From a virus: DNA of 39,785 nt. Below, in pieces: positions 22,618 through 30,557 of the stretch. The notes beneath the pieces are model-generated. The model was not told where the DNA came from and searched no databases. It was given only the letters and a program-made list of their open reading frames with translations. The DNA is taken from positions 1 through 39,785 of the IMG/VR virus record IMGVR_UViG_3300046538_000301, one strand, 5' to 3'. Made by a program: the position numbers and the translations under genes. The first letter of the stretch is position 1. Each line of letters opens with the position of its first letter.

Positions 22618-24674
22618 TGGCAGACAAGTTTCAGCTCAAGGCGTTGATCACCGGCGTCGACAAGCTGTCGCCGACGCTCTCCGGCATTCGCAAGAATGTG
22701 GCCGGTTTCAGAAAGCAGATGGAGCGCTCAGGGCTGGGCAAGATCAGCTTCTCCGATGCCATCCAGGGAGGGGCATTCGCTGCGCCCTTCGTGGCCGGGG
22801 TCAATGAGGCGATCAAGTTCGAATCGGCAATGGCGGATGTGAAGAAGGTTGTCAACTTCGATACCCCCGAACAATTCAAACAGATGAGCCGCGACGTGCT
22901 GGAGTTGTCCGAGGCGCTGCCAATGAGCGCCGAGGGCATTGCAAAGATCGTTGCCGCAGGTGGCCAGGCCAGTATTCCGCGTGAGCAGCTGCGTGCGTTC
23001 GCAACGGACGCCGTAAAAATGGGGATCGCCTTCGACCAGACGGCAGAACAATCGGGCGACATGATGGCCAAGTGGCGGACGTCGTTCAAATTGACGCAAC
23101 CGGAAGTCGTCGCGCTGGCCGACAAGATCAACTACCTGAGCAACGTAGGTCCGGCGAGCGCGCAGCAGATCTCCGACATCGTGACGCGGATCGGTCCACT
23201 GGGTGAGATTGCGGGGTTGGCTTCCGGTCAGATCGCGGCCATGGGCGCTACGCTGGCAGGCGTCGGGGTACCCAGCGAAGTGGCGGCGACCGGCATGAAA
23301 AACTTCATGCTGGCTCTGACGAAAGGGTCCTCAGCGACAAAGCAACAACAGCAGGCGTTCAAAGCTCTACGGCTGGATGCCAAGGTACTGGCCAAGGGGA
23401 TGCAAAAGGATGCACAAGGAACGATTGAAGATGTTTTGACGCGCATTGCAAAGGTGGATCCAAGCAAGCAAGCGGGACTATTAAGCAACCTGTTCGGTAC
23501 GGAATCCATCGGTGCGATCGCCCCTTTGCTGACAAACCTCGCGCTACTGAAAAGCAATTTTCGAAGCGCGGGCGATGCCAGCAAATATACGGGTTCAATG
23601 GAGGCCGAGTACGCATCAAGGTCGGCTACTACGGCGAACGCCATTCAGTTGTTGACCAACCGGCTGACCAGCGCGGGCATTACCCTCGGGGCAATCTTCC
23701 TGCCGCCGCTCAATGAAGCGATTACGACCCTCGGGCCGCTGATCAGCAGCGTCGGTGTGTTGATTGCGGCCAACCCGTTTTTGGTCAAGGGCCTGGTAGG
23801 TGCGGCCATTGGTTTCGGTGTACTGCGTCTGGCTGTACTGGCAGCAACCATTGCCACTAAAGCGTTCTCTGCTGTGGCGACAATGTCCCCGGTCGGCATC
23901 ATCTTCCGTGTGCTTGCGTTGGCGGCTGGCCTGCTGATCGCCAACTGGTCAGTGGTCGCACCGTATTTTGCGGCCATGTGGGAAAAGATCCGTGGGCCTG
24001 CGACGGTGGCGTGGGATTTCCTGAAACTTATGTTTGAGTGGTCGCCGCTGGGGAAGATCGCCGAGAACTGGGGGCCTATTACTGAACTCTTCAGGGCGCT
24101 ATGGGACGTTGTGGTGGCGCTGTCGACACCCGTGCTCAGCTTTCTCAAGAGCATGTTCGACTGGTCGCCGCTTGGGATGATCATCAAAAACTGGGAACCG
24201 ATCAGCGCCTGGTTTATGAAGCTGTGGGGCAAGCTCAAGCCGATTCTTGAACCAATGATGTCGCTGTTCAAAGGTGGTGATAACGGGGACGGGATCATTC
24301 AGACCGCGACAAACAAGGCGACCAAGTTTGCCGAGCAGCAGCGCGAACGGAACATTGGTGTGGGTGGCGGCACGGGGGCCTTCATCACGGCGGGCGCGGT
24401 GGACAACAGCAAGCTGAAGCAGCAGAGCGTCAATGCGGCCACCGGCATTCCCTCAACCACGCAGTTGCTCAGTCGTCCAGATCTGCCAGCTCCCGGCAGT
24501 CTGCTGCAGCAGGGCGCTGCCAACAACCGCACGCAGCTGGACGGAGCGCTGGTGGTGCGCTTCGAGAATGCGCCGCAGGGCTTGCGTGTTGACCCTGCAA
24601 AGACAAATCAGCCCGGGTTGGCCATCACCCCGAAAGTCGGTTATCGGTCCTTAGGTGGAGGCAGCAATGAGTGA
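22617..24674 (+). CDS. Tail tape-measure protein, Mu gp42-like
   Basis: 685 residues from the ATG at 22617 (AAGGTGGAG upstream; a GTG at 22614 is less likely). The N-terminal part (FESAMADVKKVVNFDTPEQFKQMSRDVLELSEALPMSAEGIAKIVAAGGQA) is the TP901-type tape-measure core. Residues about 360-450 carry three hydrophobic segments, and an imperfect duplication F(E/D)WSPLG(K/M)I..NW.PI lies near 470 and 515. The length sets the tail at roughly 100 nm by the usual 1.5 angstrom per residue. The last bases overlap the gpN-like gene. Confidence 0.93.
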   Translation: MADKFQLKALITGVDKLSPTLSGIRKNVAGFRKQMERSGLGKISFSDAIQGGAFAAPFVAGVNEAIKFESAMADVKKVVNFDTPEQFKQMSRDVLELSEALPMSAEGIAKIVAAGGQASIPREQLRAFATDAVKMGIAFDQTAEQSGDMMAKWRTSFKLTQPEVVALADKINYLSNVGPASAQQISDIVTRIGPLGEIAGLASGQIAAMGATLAGVGVPSEVAATGMKNFMLALTKGSSATKQQQQAFKALRLDAKVLAKGMQKDAQGTIEDVLTRIAKVDPSKQAGLLSNLFGTESIGAIAPLLTNLALLKSNFRSAGDASKYTGSMEAEYASRSATTANAIQLLTNRLTSAGITLGAIFLPPLNEAITTLGPLISSVGVLIAANPFLVKGLVGAAIGFGVLRLAVLAATIATKAFSAVATMSPVGIIFRVLALAAGLLIANWSVVAPYFAAMWEKIRGPATVAWDFLKLMFEWSPLGKIAENWGPITELFRALWDVVVALSTPVLSFLKSMFDWSPLGMIIKNWEPISAWFMKLWGKLKPILEPMMSLFKGGDNGDGIIQTATNKATKFAEQQRERNIGVGGGTGAFITAGAVDNSKLKQQSVNAATGIPSTTQLLSRPDLPAPGSLLQQGAANNRTQLDGALVVRFENAPQGLRVDPAKTNQPGLAITPKVGYRSLGGGSNE

Positions 24675-25938
24675 ATGGCGCGACCGCCGGCAAGAAGCGT
24701 CCTTCCGGGGCGTCCCGTTCTGGGTGGATACCGATAGCGTGCCAGTGGGCCGCCGTACGCAGGTGCACGAATACCCACAGCGTGATCAGCCGTTTGTTGA
24801 GGATCTGGGGCGCACCACGCGCCGGTACCAGTTCTTCGGCTTCGTTGTAGGCGATGATTGCCTTGCTCAGCGTGACCGGCTGTTGGCAGCTCTCGATACG
24901 CCTGGCCCGGGTGAGCTTGTCCATCCTTGGTTTGGCCGAATGACGGTCACGGCGGGGGAGTGTGATGTCTCGCACTCGCGCAACGAGCTGGGCATGGTCC
25001 GCTTCGGCCTGCTGTTTGTTGACAGCATGCTGGAATTTCCAGTGCAGTCGCCCAACACGCGACGCCTGCTGGCCGCTCAAGAGCCGACGCTGCTTGATTC
25101 AATCAGGCGGCGCTTCAGTGATGCGATGGCGCCAGTGGATCTGGCGCGACAGCGGGTGAACGCAATCAGGACAGCGGTTTCTGGGGCCTACGCCTTTGCA
25201 ATTAACTTCCTCAAGCCACTGACCTCGCTGGCAACGGATCTGGATGCGTTGGTCTATTCCATCGTTAACGCGCCTGACGCTTTCGCGGCCAGCCTGCTTA
25301 GCGATATTTCCAGCCTGGAAAGAACGTTTAGCGGTTACGGCTCCGATGGATCGTTGAAGGGCGCCACGGCGAAGGCCGAAGCGCTCGCTCAGCTGCAGGA
25401 TGTTTCAGCGGTCAGCACGGATCCGGACGTAGTGATTATTCAGCTGGCCGTGATCGGACTTATTCAGGATGCCGCTTTGCTGGACATCTTGCTTGATCTG
25501 GCAGAGATGCCCGTTGCGGTGATCCAGCGTACGCCGGATCCAGCGGCTCTGGACGTGCAGTTGGCCGAACAGGGCGCGCGGGTAGTCGTGTCCGACACGC
25601 TTGGCGGTGCAGGGGAGGGTTCCACCCCGGTATCGAACGACATCATTGCAATCCGGGACGCCGTCAGCGAGGCGCTTTGGTCGGTGGCTGGTCTCAGTCC
25701 GCCGGAGCATTTCAGTGTGCTGAGCGATACCCGGCTTGCAATAGACCGACATTTGACGGAGGTCGCTCGCAGCGGTGTTTGGCTACGTACCTATGCCCCG
25801 CTTGAGAATCTGCCTTCCCTGGTACTGGCTCATGCGTTATACGGCGACGCCCTGCGTGGTGGGGAGATCGTTTCACGTAACCGCATTCGTCATCCTGGCT
25901 TCGTCCCTGCGACGGACCTGCAAATAGCCAAGAGCTGA
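24667..25938 (+). CDS. DNA circularisation/baseplate protein, Mu gpN-like
   Basis: 423 residues from the ATG at 24667 with GGTGGAGG 6 nt upstream; the ATG at 24655 overlaps that ribosome site. N-terminal pattern EWRDRRQEASFRGVPFWVDTDSVPVGRRTQVHEYPQRD..EDLGRTTRRYQFFGFVVGDD is the DNA_circ_N family of Mu gpN. In Mu it is a baseplate hub component; the old DNA-circularisation label is historical. The remaining 270 residues are helical and variable. Confidence 0.9.
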   Translation: MSEWRDRRQEASFRGVPFWVDTDSVPVGRRTQVHEYPQRDQPFVEDLGRTTRRYQFFGFVVGDDCLAQRDRLLAALDTPGPGELVHPWFGRMTVTAGECDVSHSRNELGMVRFGLLFVDSMLEFPVQSPNTRRLLAAQEPTLLDSIRRRFSDAMAPVDLARQRVNAIRTAVSGAYAFAINFLKPLTSLATDLDALVYSIVNAPDAFAASLLSDISSLERTFSGYGSDGSLKGATAKAEALAQLQDVSAVSTDPDVVIIQLAVIGLIQDAALLDILLDLAEMPVAVIQRTPDPAALDVQLAEQGARVVVSDTLGGAGEGSTPVSNDIIAIRDAVSEALWSVAGLSPPEHFSVLSDTRLAIDRHLTEVARSGVWLRTYAPLENLPSLVLAHALYGDALRGGEIVSRNRIRHPGFVPATDLQIAKS

Positions 25939-25940
25939 TC

Positions 25941-27050
25941 ATGGATCCTTTAAACAACGTCACTCTCAGCATTGGCGGGCACGACTACGCCGGCTGGAAA
26001 AGTGTGAGCATCGGCGCCGGGCTCGAACGGCAGGCGCGGGACTTCAATCTGGCAATCACCTGGCGTTGGCCGGGGGGTGGTGATGTGCCGGTCAGAATAC
26101 GCCAAGGGGAACTCGCAGAGGTTCGAATCGGGCAGGACCTGGTGCTTACCGGCTACGTGTTCAGCACTCCGATCCGGTACGACAGCGCGAGCATCACGCT
26201 CAGTATTACTGGGCGGTCGCGCACTGCTGACCTTGTCGACTGTGCAGCGGTGAACAAGCCCGGCCAGTGGAAGGGCCAAAGCGTGCAGAGCATCATCACC
26301 GCCATTGCTCGTGAATACGGCATCAGTGTGGTGAACGAGTCAACGGTTGGTATTGGCCTGGAAGATCACACGATTGAGCCCGGCGAGACTGCTTTCGAAA
26401 GCATCGACCGACTGCTCACGCCGTCGCGTCTGTTCAGCACAGACGATGCTCGGGGCCGTCTGGTGATTGCCAACCCTGGAAGCGCAGGTCGCGCCGTCGA
26501 CACTCTGGAGCTGGGGAAAAATTTGCTGTCGGGAGAGGCGAATCTGGACTTCTCCAATGTGTTCTCCGAATACATCAGCAAGGGGCAGCGCAGCGGCAGT
26601 GACGACGTTTACGGCGCTGAGGCAACCGAGGTGTCGGCCAGCGTCTCGGATGACAGGGTGACTCGACGCCGCGTGAAGATCATTAAGCAGTCGGGGCAGT
26701 TGACCCCGGCCATTGCGCGCGATCGCGTTGTGTGGGAACGGGCGAACGCTGTGGCTAAGGCACTGGCGGTTAATTACACGATTCAAGGATGGCGGCAGAG
26801 CACCGGGCGGTTATGGCAACACAACATGATCGTCCGCGTGATTGATCCGCTGATTGGTTTTGATCGCGACATGCTGATCAGTGAAATCACTTATGAGCTC
26901 AGCGACCAGGGCACGACTGCGAAGATCAGCGTTGCGCCTCCGGAAGCGTTCCTGCCTGAGCCGAACGATGCCTACGAAAAGCGCAAGCTCAGAAAAGGCA
27001 AGGCGACGGACAATTTCGAATACTTGATTCCGGCGGATTACAAACCATGA
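25941..27050 (+). CDS. Baseplate hub protein, Mu gpP (gp44)-like
   Basis: 369 residues of the gp27-like hub family (Mu gp44): NNVTLSIGGHDYAGWKSVSIGAGLERQARDFNLAITWRWPG, LTGYVFSTPIRYDSASITLSITGRSRTADLVDCAAV and a C-terminal EPNDAYEKRKLRKGKATDNFEYLIPADYKP. It makes the trimer at the tube tip to which the spike attaches. It starts 2 bp after gpN and overlaps the gp45 gene by 4 bp. Confidence 0.92.
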   Translation: MDPLNNVTLSIGGHDYAGWKSVSIGAGLERQARDFNLAITWRWPGGGDVPVRIRQGELAEVRIGQDLVLTGYVFSTPIRYDSASITLSITGRSRTADLVDCAAVNKPGQWKGQSVQSIITAIAREYGISVVNESTVGIGLEDHTIEPGETAFESIDRLLTPSRLFSTDDARGRLVIANPGSAGRAVDTLELGKNLLSGEANLDFSNVFSEYISKGQRSGSDDVYGAEATEVSASVSDDRVTRRRVKIIKQSGQLTPAIARDRVVWERANAVAKALAVNYTIQGWRQSTGRLWQHNMIVRVIDPLIGFDRDMLISEITYELSDQGTTAKISVAPPEAFLPEPNDAYEKRKLRKGKATDNFEYLIPADYKP

Positions 27051-27556
27051 GTATCAAGAGCGTTCTGGTTCGCGGGACGGTTGCGTTGGCCGACTCAGTG
27101 AGAAAGCTGCAGAGCCTTCAAGTGAGGCTACTGGCCGGTGAGGTGAAGGATCAAATGGAGCATTTCGAGCCCTACGGCTTTACCGCCGCGCCAATCGCCG
27201 GCGCGGAGGTTCTGGCGGGCTTTATGGATGGTGATCGCAGCCACGGCGTGGTGATCGTCATAGCGGATCGGCGCTTTCGGTTACAGGGTCTGCAATCGGG
27301 TGAAGTTGCGTTGTACACCGACGAAGGCGATCACATTCATTTCAAGCGCGGACGAATCATCGAAATCGAAACGGTGACGTTAAACGTCAAGGCCACCGAC
27401 TCGGTGAATTTCGACACGCCTCTGATTACCCAGACTGGGCGCATTGAATCCACCGGCGATCAGGTGGCCGGTGGCATCAGCCAGATTGCGCATGTGCACA
27501 GCAACGTGATGTTCGGCAACGCGCAGTCCGGCCCGCCAGTGGGAGGTGCGCCATGA
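27047..27556 (+). CDS. Baseplate spike, Mu gp45-like (gpV family)
   Basis: 169 residues. An N-terminal OB-like part (IKSVLVRGTVALADSVRKLQSLQVRLLAGEVKDQMEHFEPYGFTAAP) is followed by beta-helical strands and a C-terminal QIAHVHSNVMFGNAQSGPPVGGAP. The His-x-His near residue 151 is the iron-binding tip motif of Mu gp45 and related spikes. It should form the membrane-piercing trimer. Overlaps both neighbours as ATGA. Confidence 0.92.
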   Translation: MSIKSVLVRGTVALADSVRKLQSLQVRLLAGEVKDQMEHFEPYGFTAAPIAGAEVLAGFMDGDRSHGVVIVIADRRFRLQGLQSGEVALYTDEGDHIHFKRGRIIEIETVTLNVKATDSVNFDTPLITQTGRIESTGDQVAGGISQIAHVHSNVMFGNAQSGPPVGGAP

Positions 27557-27939
27557 GCCGCGAAACTCTGTTGAGGCGAGCGGTGACCATCAGTCTTTTC
27601 ACCTGGCGCCGAGCGTTGATCGATGACGCGGTTGACGACAGCGATCGACGTGGATGGTGGGGTGATGCGCTGCCCACTGTTGCCGGAGATCGCATCGGTT
27701 CACGTCTCTGGCTACTGCAGCGTCGGACCTTGACCAGCGAGACGCTGCGAGACGCCCAGAGCTACGCAGAGGAGGCGCTGGAGTGGATGACCAGCGACGG
27801 CATTGTGACGGCGGTAGCAGTTGTCGTGGAGCGGCAAGGCAATGACCGCATGAACATGCTGGTTCGGCTCACCGAGTTGAACGGTGAAACGCTGGATCTA
27901 GCTTTCGAAGATACTTGGAGTTTGATCAATGCCATATGA
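27553..27939 (+). CDS. Baseplate wedge, Mu gp46-like (GP46 family)
   Basis: 128 residues with the GP46 pattern: LLRRAVTISLFTWRRALIDDAVDDSDRRGWWGDALP, RIGSRLWLLQRRTLTSETLRDAQSYAEEALEWMTSDGIVTAVAV. It corresponds to T4 gp25/P2 W in the baseplate wedge. The frame ends 11 bp inside the gp47 gene. Confidence 0.92.
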   Translation: MSRETLLRRAVTISLFTWRRALIDDAVDDSDRRGWWGDALPTVAGDRIGSRLWLLQRRTLTSETLRDAQSYAEEALEWMTSDGIVTAVAVVVERQGNDRMNMLVRLTELNGETLDLAFEDTWSLINAI

Positions 27940-28972
27940 GATTCCAACGCTTCCGGCGCTCATCAAGCGAGCCGAAGGGGACTTCGAACGCAACGCGCCT
28001 GATGCGCTACGGCGCTCGGACGCCAAAGTTGGGGCTCGGGTCATCGGCGGCGCGGCGTTTGAGTTGTACGGATACCAAAGCTACATTGCCCGTCAGTCGC
28101 ACCCGTCGACCTGCGATGAAGAAATGCTGCTTAAGTGGGCAGCCATCAAGCTTGAAGACGGTCGCAAACCCGCTGTATCGGCCTCAGGTCCGATAGGCGT
28201 GATCGGTTCAAGCGGTGCGCTGGTCGACGTAGGAACTGTCTTCCAGTCCCAAGATGGGCGGCGGTACCGCGTTCGCGTTACTGCGACTTTGGTCGCCGGC
28301 GCAGCGCAGGTGTCGATGGAGGCAGTTGATGTCGGCTCGGCTGGGAACATCGAGAGCGGAACACTGATGGCGATCAGTCCGATTCTGGGGGTCAACCCGA
28401 CTGCGGTTATCGGCGCCGGCGGAATTGTGGGTGGGACTGACGAGGAGGGGATTGAGCCGCTCCGAGCAAGGGTTGAGGCCGAATTCAAAAATCCGAGCAA
28501 AGTCGGCAGTGGTGCAGACTTCGTAGGCTGGGCAAAGGAAGTGCCTGGCGTAACTCGGGCTTGGCCGCTGCCTCGCTGGATGGGGCCGGGCACCTTTGGT
28601 TTAACGTTCGTGCGCGATGCTGACCCGAACATTTTTCCGAACGCCGCCCAGGTAGCAGAGGTGCAGGCCTATCTGGAGAAGAAACGCCCGGTGACGGTAG
28701 AGGTTTACGCCTTTGCCCCGCTGGAACATGCCGTCGACTTCACGATTCGGCTGAAACCCGACAGCACAGCGCTGCGCGCGGCAGTCAGTGCTTCGCTCGG
28801 CAATCTGATTGCAGATGAAGGCGGATCTGATTCAACAATTTTGCTGACCCATATTCGGGCTGCGATCAGTAACACGCCCAACGAATCCGACCATGTTCTA
28901 TCCGCGCCAGTAACGGACGTGGTCGTGGCCAAAAATGAGATTGCCACGATGGGGGTGATCACATGGCTATGA
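27929..28972 (+). CDS. Baseplate wedge, Mu gp47-like (gpJ family)
   Basis: 347 residues of the baseplate J family: IPTLPALIKRAEGDFERNAPDALRRSDAKVGARVIGGAAFELYGYQSYIARQSHP at the N terminus, GVDVGSAGN-type turn (EAVDVGSAGNIESGTLMAISP near 135-155), GGTDEEGIEPLRARVEAEFKNPSKVGSGADFVGWAKEVPGVTRAWPLPRW. It joins wedge to fibre network. ATG at 27929 follows TTGGAG. Confidence 0.93.
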   Translation: MPYEIPTLPALIKRAEGDFERNAPDALRRSDAKVGARVIGGAAFELYGYQSYIARQSHPSTCDEEMLLKWAAIKLEDGRKPAVSASGPIGVIGSSGALVDVGTVFQSQDGRRYRVRVTATLVAGAAQVSMEAVDVGSAGNIESGTLMAISPILGVNPTAVIGAGGIVGGTDEEGIEPLRARVEAEFKNPSKVGSGADFVGWAKEVPGVTRAWPLPRWMGPGTFGLTFVRDADPNIFPNAAQVAEVQAYLEKKRPVTVEVYAFAPLEHAVDFTIRLKPDSTALRAAVSASLGNLIADEGGSDSTILLTHIRAAISNTPNESDHVLSAPVTDVVVAKNEIATMGVITWL

Positions 28973-29604
28973 GTGAAGCGGACTACCTGCAGCAGCTGCG
29001 GCAATTGCTGCCTACGGGGCCGGCGTTCGATCCAGAGCTTGAACCGGATGTCGCGCAACTGATCGCCAGCTGGGCACCTGAACTGGCACGGGTTGATGCG
29101 CTGAACGACCAGTTACAGCTTGAACAAATGCCTGGGACTGCGACTTGGCTTTTACCTGACTGGGAAGCCTATTTGGGTTTGCCGGACATTTGCACTGTGC
29201 CTGGATCGCAAACGATAGAAGAGCGTCGAGCAGCAGTGGTTAACAAACTGGCTGTTAAGGGCGCTCCCCAGCGCTCTTTTTATATGCGCTTGGCTACTCA
29301 GACCGGAGTGCCGATCGGGATTGATGAGTTTCGTCCGGCGCGTGTCGGGCCAGCAGGTGTCGGTGACTTCTTGTACGGCGATGGCTGGCCGTGGTCTTGG
29401 CTTGCCTCCGCACCTTCTGGCGCATTCGGCACAGTCGAAGCGGCAACGCTCAACTGTCGGCTGCAACTTGAGGCGCCGGATTACACCGATGTGGTGCTGG
29501 GATACGGCCAGGCTGAAGCCGAGCGAGTCAAGCTCGCGGTTGATGAGTTGTTCAATGCCATTCATTACGTTGCGCCTGCTGCTGTTGCGGGTATAGAGGA
29601 CTGA
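28963..29604 (+). CDS. Baseplate protein, YmfQ/DUF2313 family (Mu gp48-like)
   Basis: 213 residues: EADYLQQLRQLLPTGPAFDPE at the N terminus and LLPDWEAYLGLPDICTVPGSQTIEERRAAVVNKLAVKGAPQRSFYMRLATQTGVPIGIDEFRPAR are typical of the YmfQ family, the P2 gpI-like wedge that carries fibres. Two Met codons (28963 and 28969) are possible starts. Overlaps gp47 by 10 bp. Confidence 0.9.
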   Translation: MAMSEADYLQQLRQLLPTGPAFDPELEPDVAQLIASWAPELARVDALNDQLQLEQMPGTATWLLPDWEAYLGLPDICTVPGSQTIEERRAAVVNKLAVKGAPQRSFYMRLATQTGVPIGIDEFRPARVGPAGVGDFLYGDGWPWSWLASAPSGAFGTVEAATLNCRLQLEAPDYTDVVLGYGQAEAERVKLAVDELFNAIHYVAPAAVAGIED

Positions 29605-29606
29605 CC

Positions 29607-30494
29607 GTGGAAAGAATTGCAGCATGGACCGACCTGGTAGCGCCGCCGGGTAACTTCCGGTACGGCAGCATAGTTGGAGGACAAGCCCCGACGCCGATCA
29701 AGGCTGAATGGCTGAACATGGTGCAGGGCGAGCTGGTGAATTTCATTCTGGCTTACCTGCCAGCCCTGAATGCCGCAGACAATAGCCAGCTGCTGAAAGC
29801 AGCACGCGCGATGGTCGCCAACTTTGCTATCAAGGCCACAACCCTCGGCGGCTACGGGATCATGGATGCGTACACCAAAACGCAGACCGATGGCCTGCTA
29901 TCCGCAAAAGCCAACTGGGGTATCACCTTGGCGGCCTATGGCATCGGTGATGCCTACACCAAGACTGCCGTGGACACGTTGCTGAACGCGAAGGCCGCTA
30001 AGGCGACCACCCTCGCGGGCTACGGGATCACCGACGGGTACACCAAAACGCAGACCGATGGCCTGATAAGCGCGAAAGCCAACTGGGGTATCACTCTGGC
30101 GGCCTATGGCATCGGTGATGCCTACACCAAAACAGCAGTGGATACAGCGTTGCTGACCAAGCAAGACAAGAACACCGCAAGCCTTGGCGTGAGTGGCTGG
30201 CATCTGGATTCAGCCACGGGCCGACTGGAAGTGTGGGGCCAGGTGCAGTTGCAGGTGGCGACCGCGACAGGCGCCCAGGCGGACGCGGCGGTGGTGTTTC
30301 CTATTCCGTTTCCCAACGCTGCCTTTAACGTCTCGTTCTCAAGCACCGGGGGAGACCTGACGGAAATTGTCGAGAACATCGTGGGCTTTAGTGCGCTGAC
30401 CAAATCCGGCATGACCGTCTCGGTTAAGCGTATGTCGGGGTCGCAGACCGGGGCCGAGAAAACATTGATTCACTACCGCGTGATTGGCAACTAG
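29607..30494 (+). CDS. Tail fibre protein with tandem repeats and gp53-like C-terminal domain
   Basis: 295 residues, GTG start with GAGG upstream. Residues 1-75 attach to the baseplate (WTDLVAPPGNFRYGSIVGGQAPTPIKAEWLNMVQGELVNFI). Residues about 76-190 contain two near-identical 56-residue repeats with the shorter motif Y-G-I-x-D-x-Y-T-K-T repeated four times, likely a beta-rich fibre shaft. The C-terminal 100 residues (ATGRLEVWGQVQLQ..FPIPFPNAAFNVSFSS...IHYRVIGN) match the receptor-tip domain of gp53-like fibres. No tail-fibre assembly chaperone gene follows. Confidence 0.85.
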   Translation: MERIAAWTDLVAPPGNFRYGSIVGGQAPTPIKAEWLNMVQGELVNFILAYLPALNAADNSQLLKAARAMVANFAIKATTLGGYGIMDAYTKTQTDGLLSAKANWGITLAAYGIGDAYTKTAVDTLLNAKAAKATTLAGYGITDGYTKTQTDGLISAKANWGITLAAYGIGDAYTKTAVDTALLTKQDKNTASLGVSGWHLDSATGRLEVWGQVQLQVATATGAQADAAVVFPIPFPNAAFNVSFSSTGGDLTEIVENIVGFSALTKSGMTVSVKRMSGSQTGAEKTLIHYRVIGN

Positions 30495-30523
30495 CCGCTG
30501 TAACCAACTCCCTCTTGTACCTG

Positions 30524-30545
30524 AGCCCGCGAAAGCGGGCTTTTA
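30524..30545 (+). terminator. Intrinsic terminator between fibre and spike genes
   Basis: AGCCCGC (30524-30530), GAAA tetraloop, GCGGGCT (30535-30541), followed by TTTATT. It lies 13 bp before the spike ATG. Confidence 0.75.
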
Positions 30546-30557
30546 TTGGAAAAATAA

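Noticed and set aside
29838-30173. Diversity-generating retroelement variable repeat
   Set aside because: No reverse transcriptase gene or template repeat was found; the fibre repeats are ordinary tandem units.
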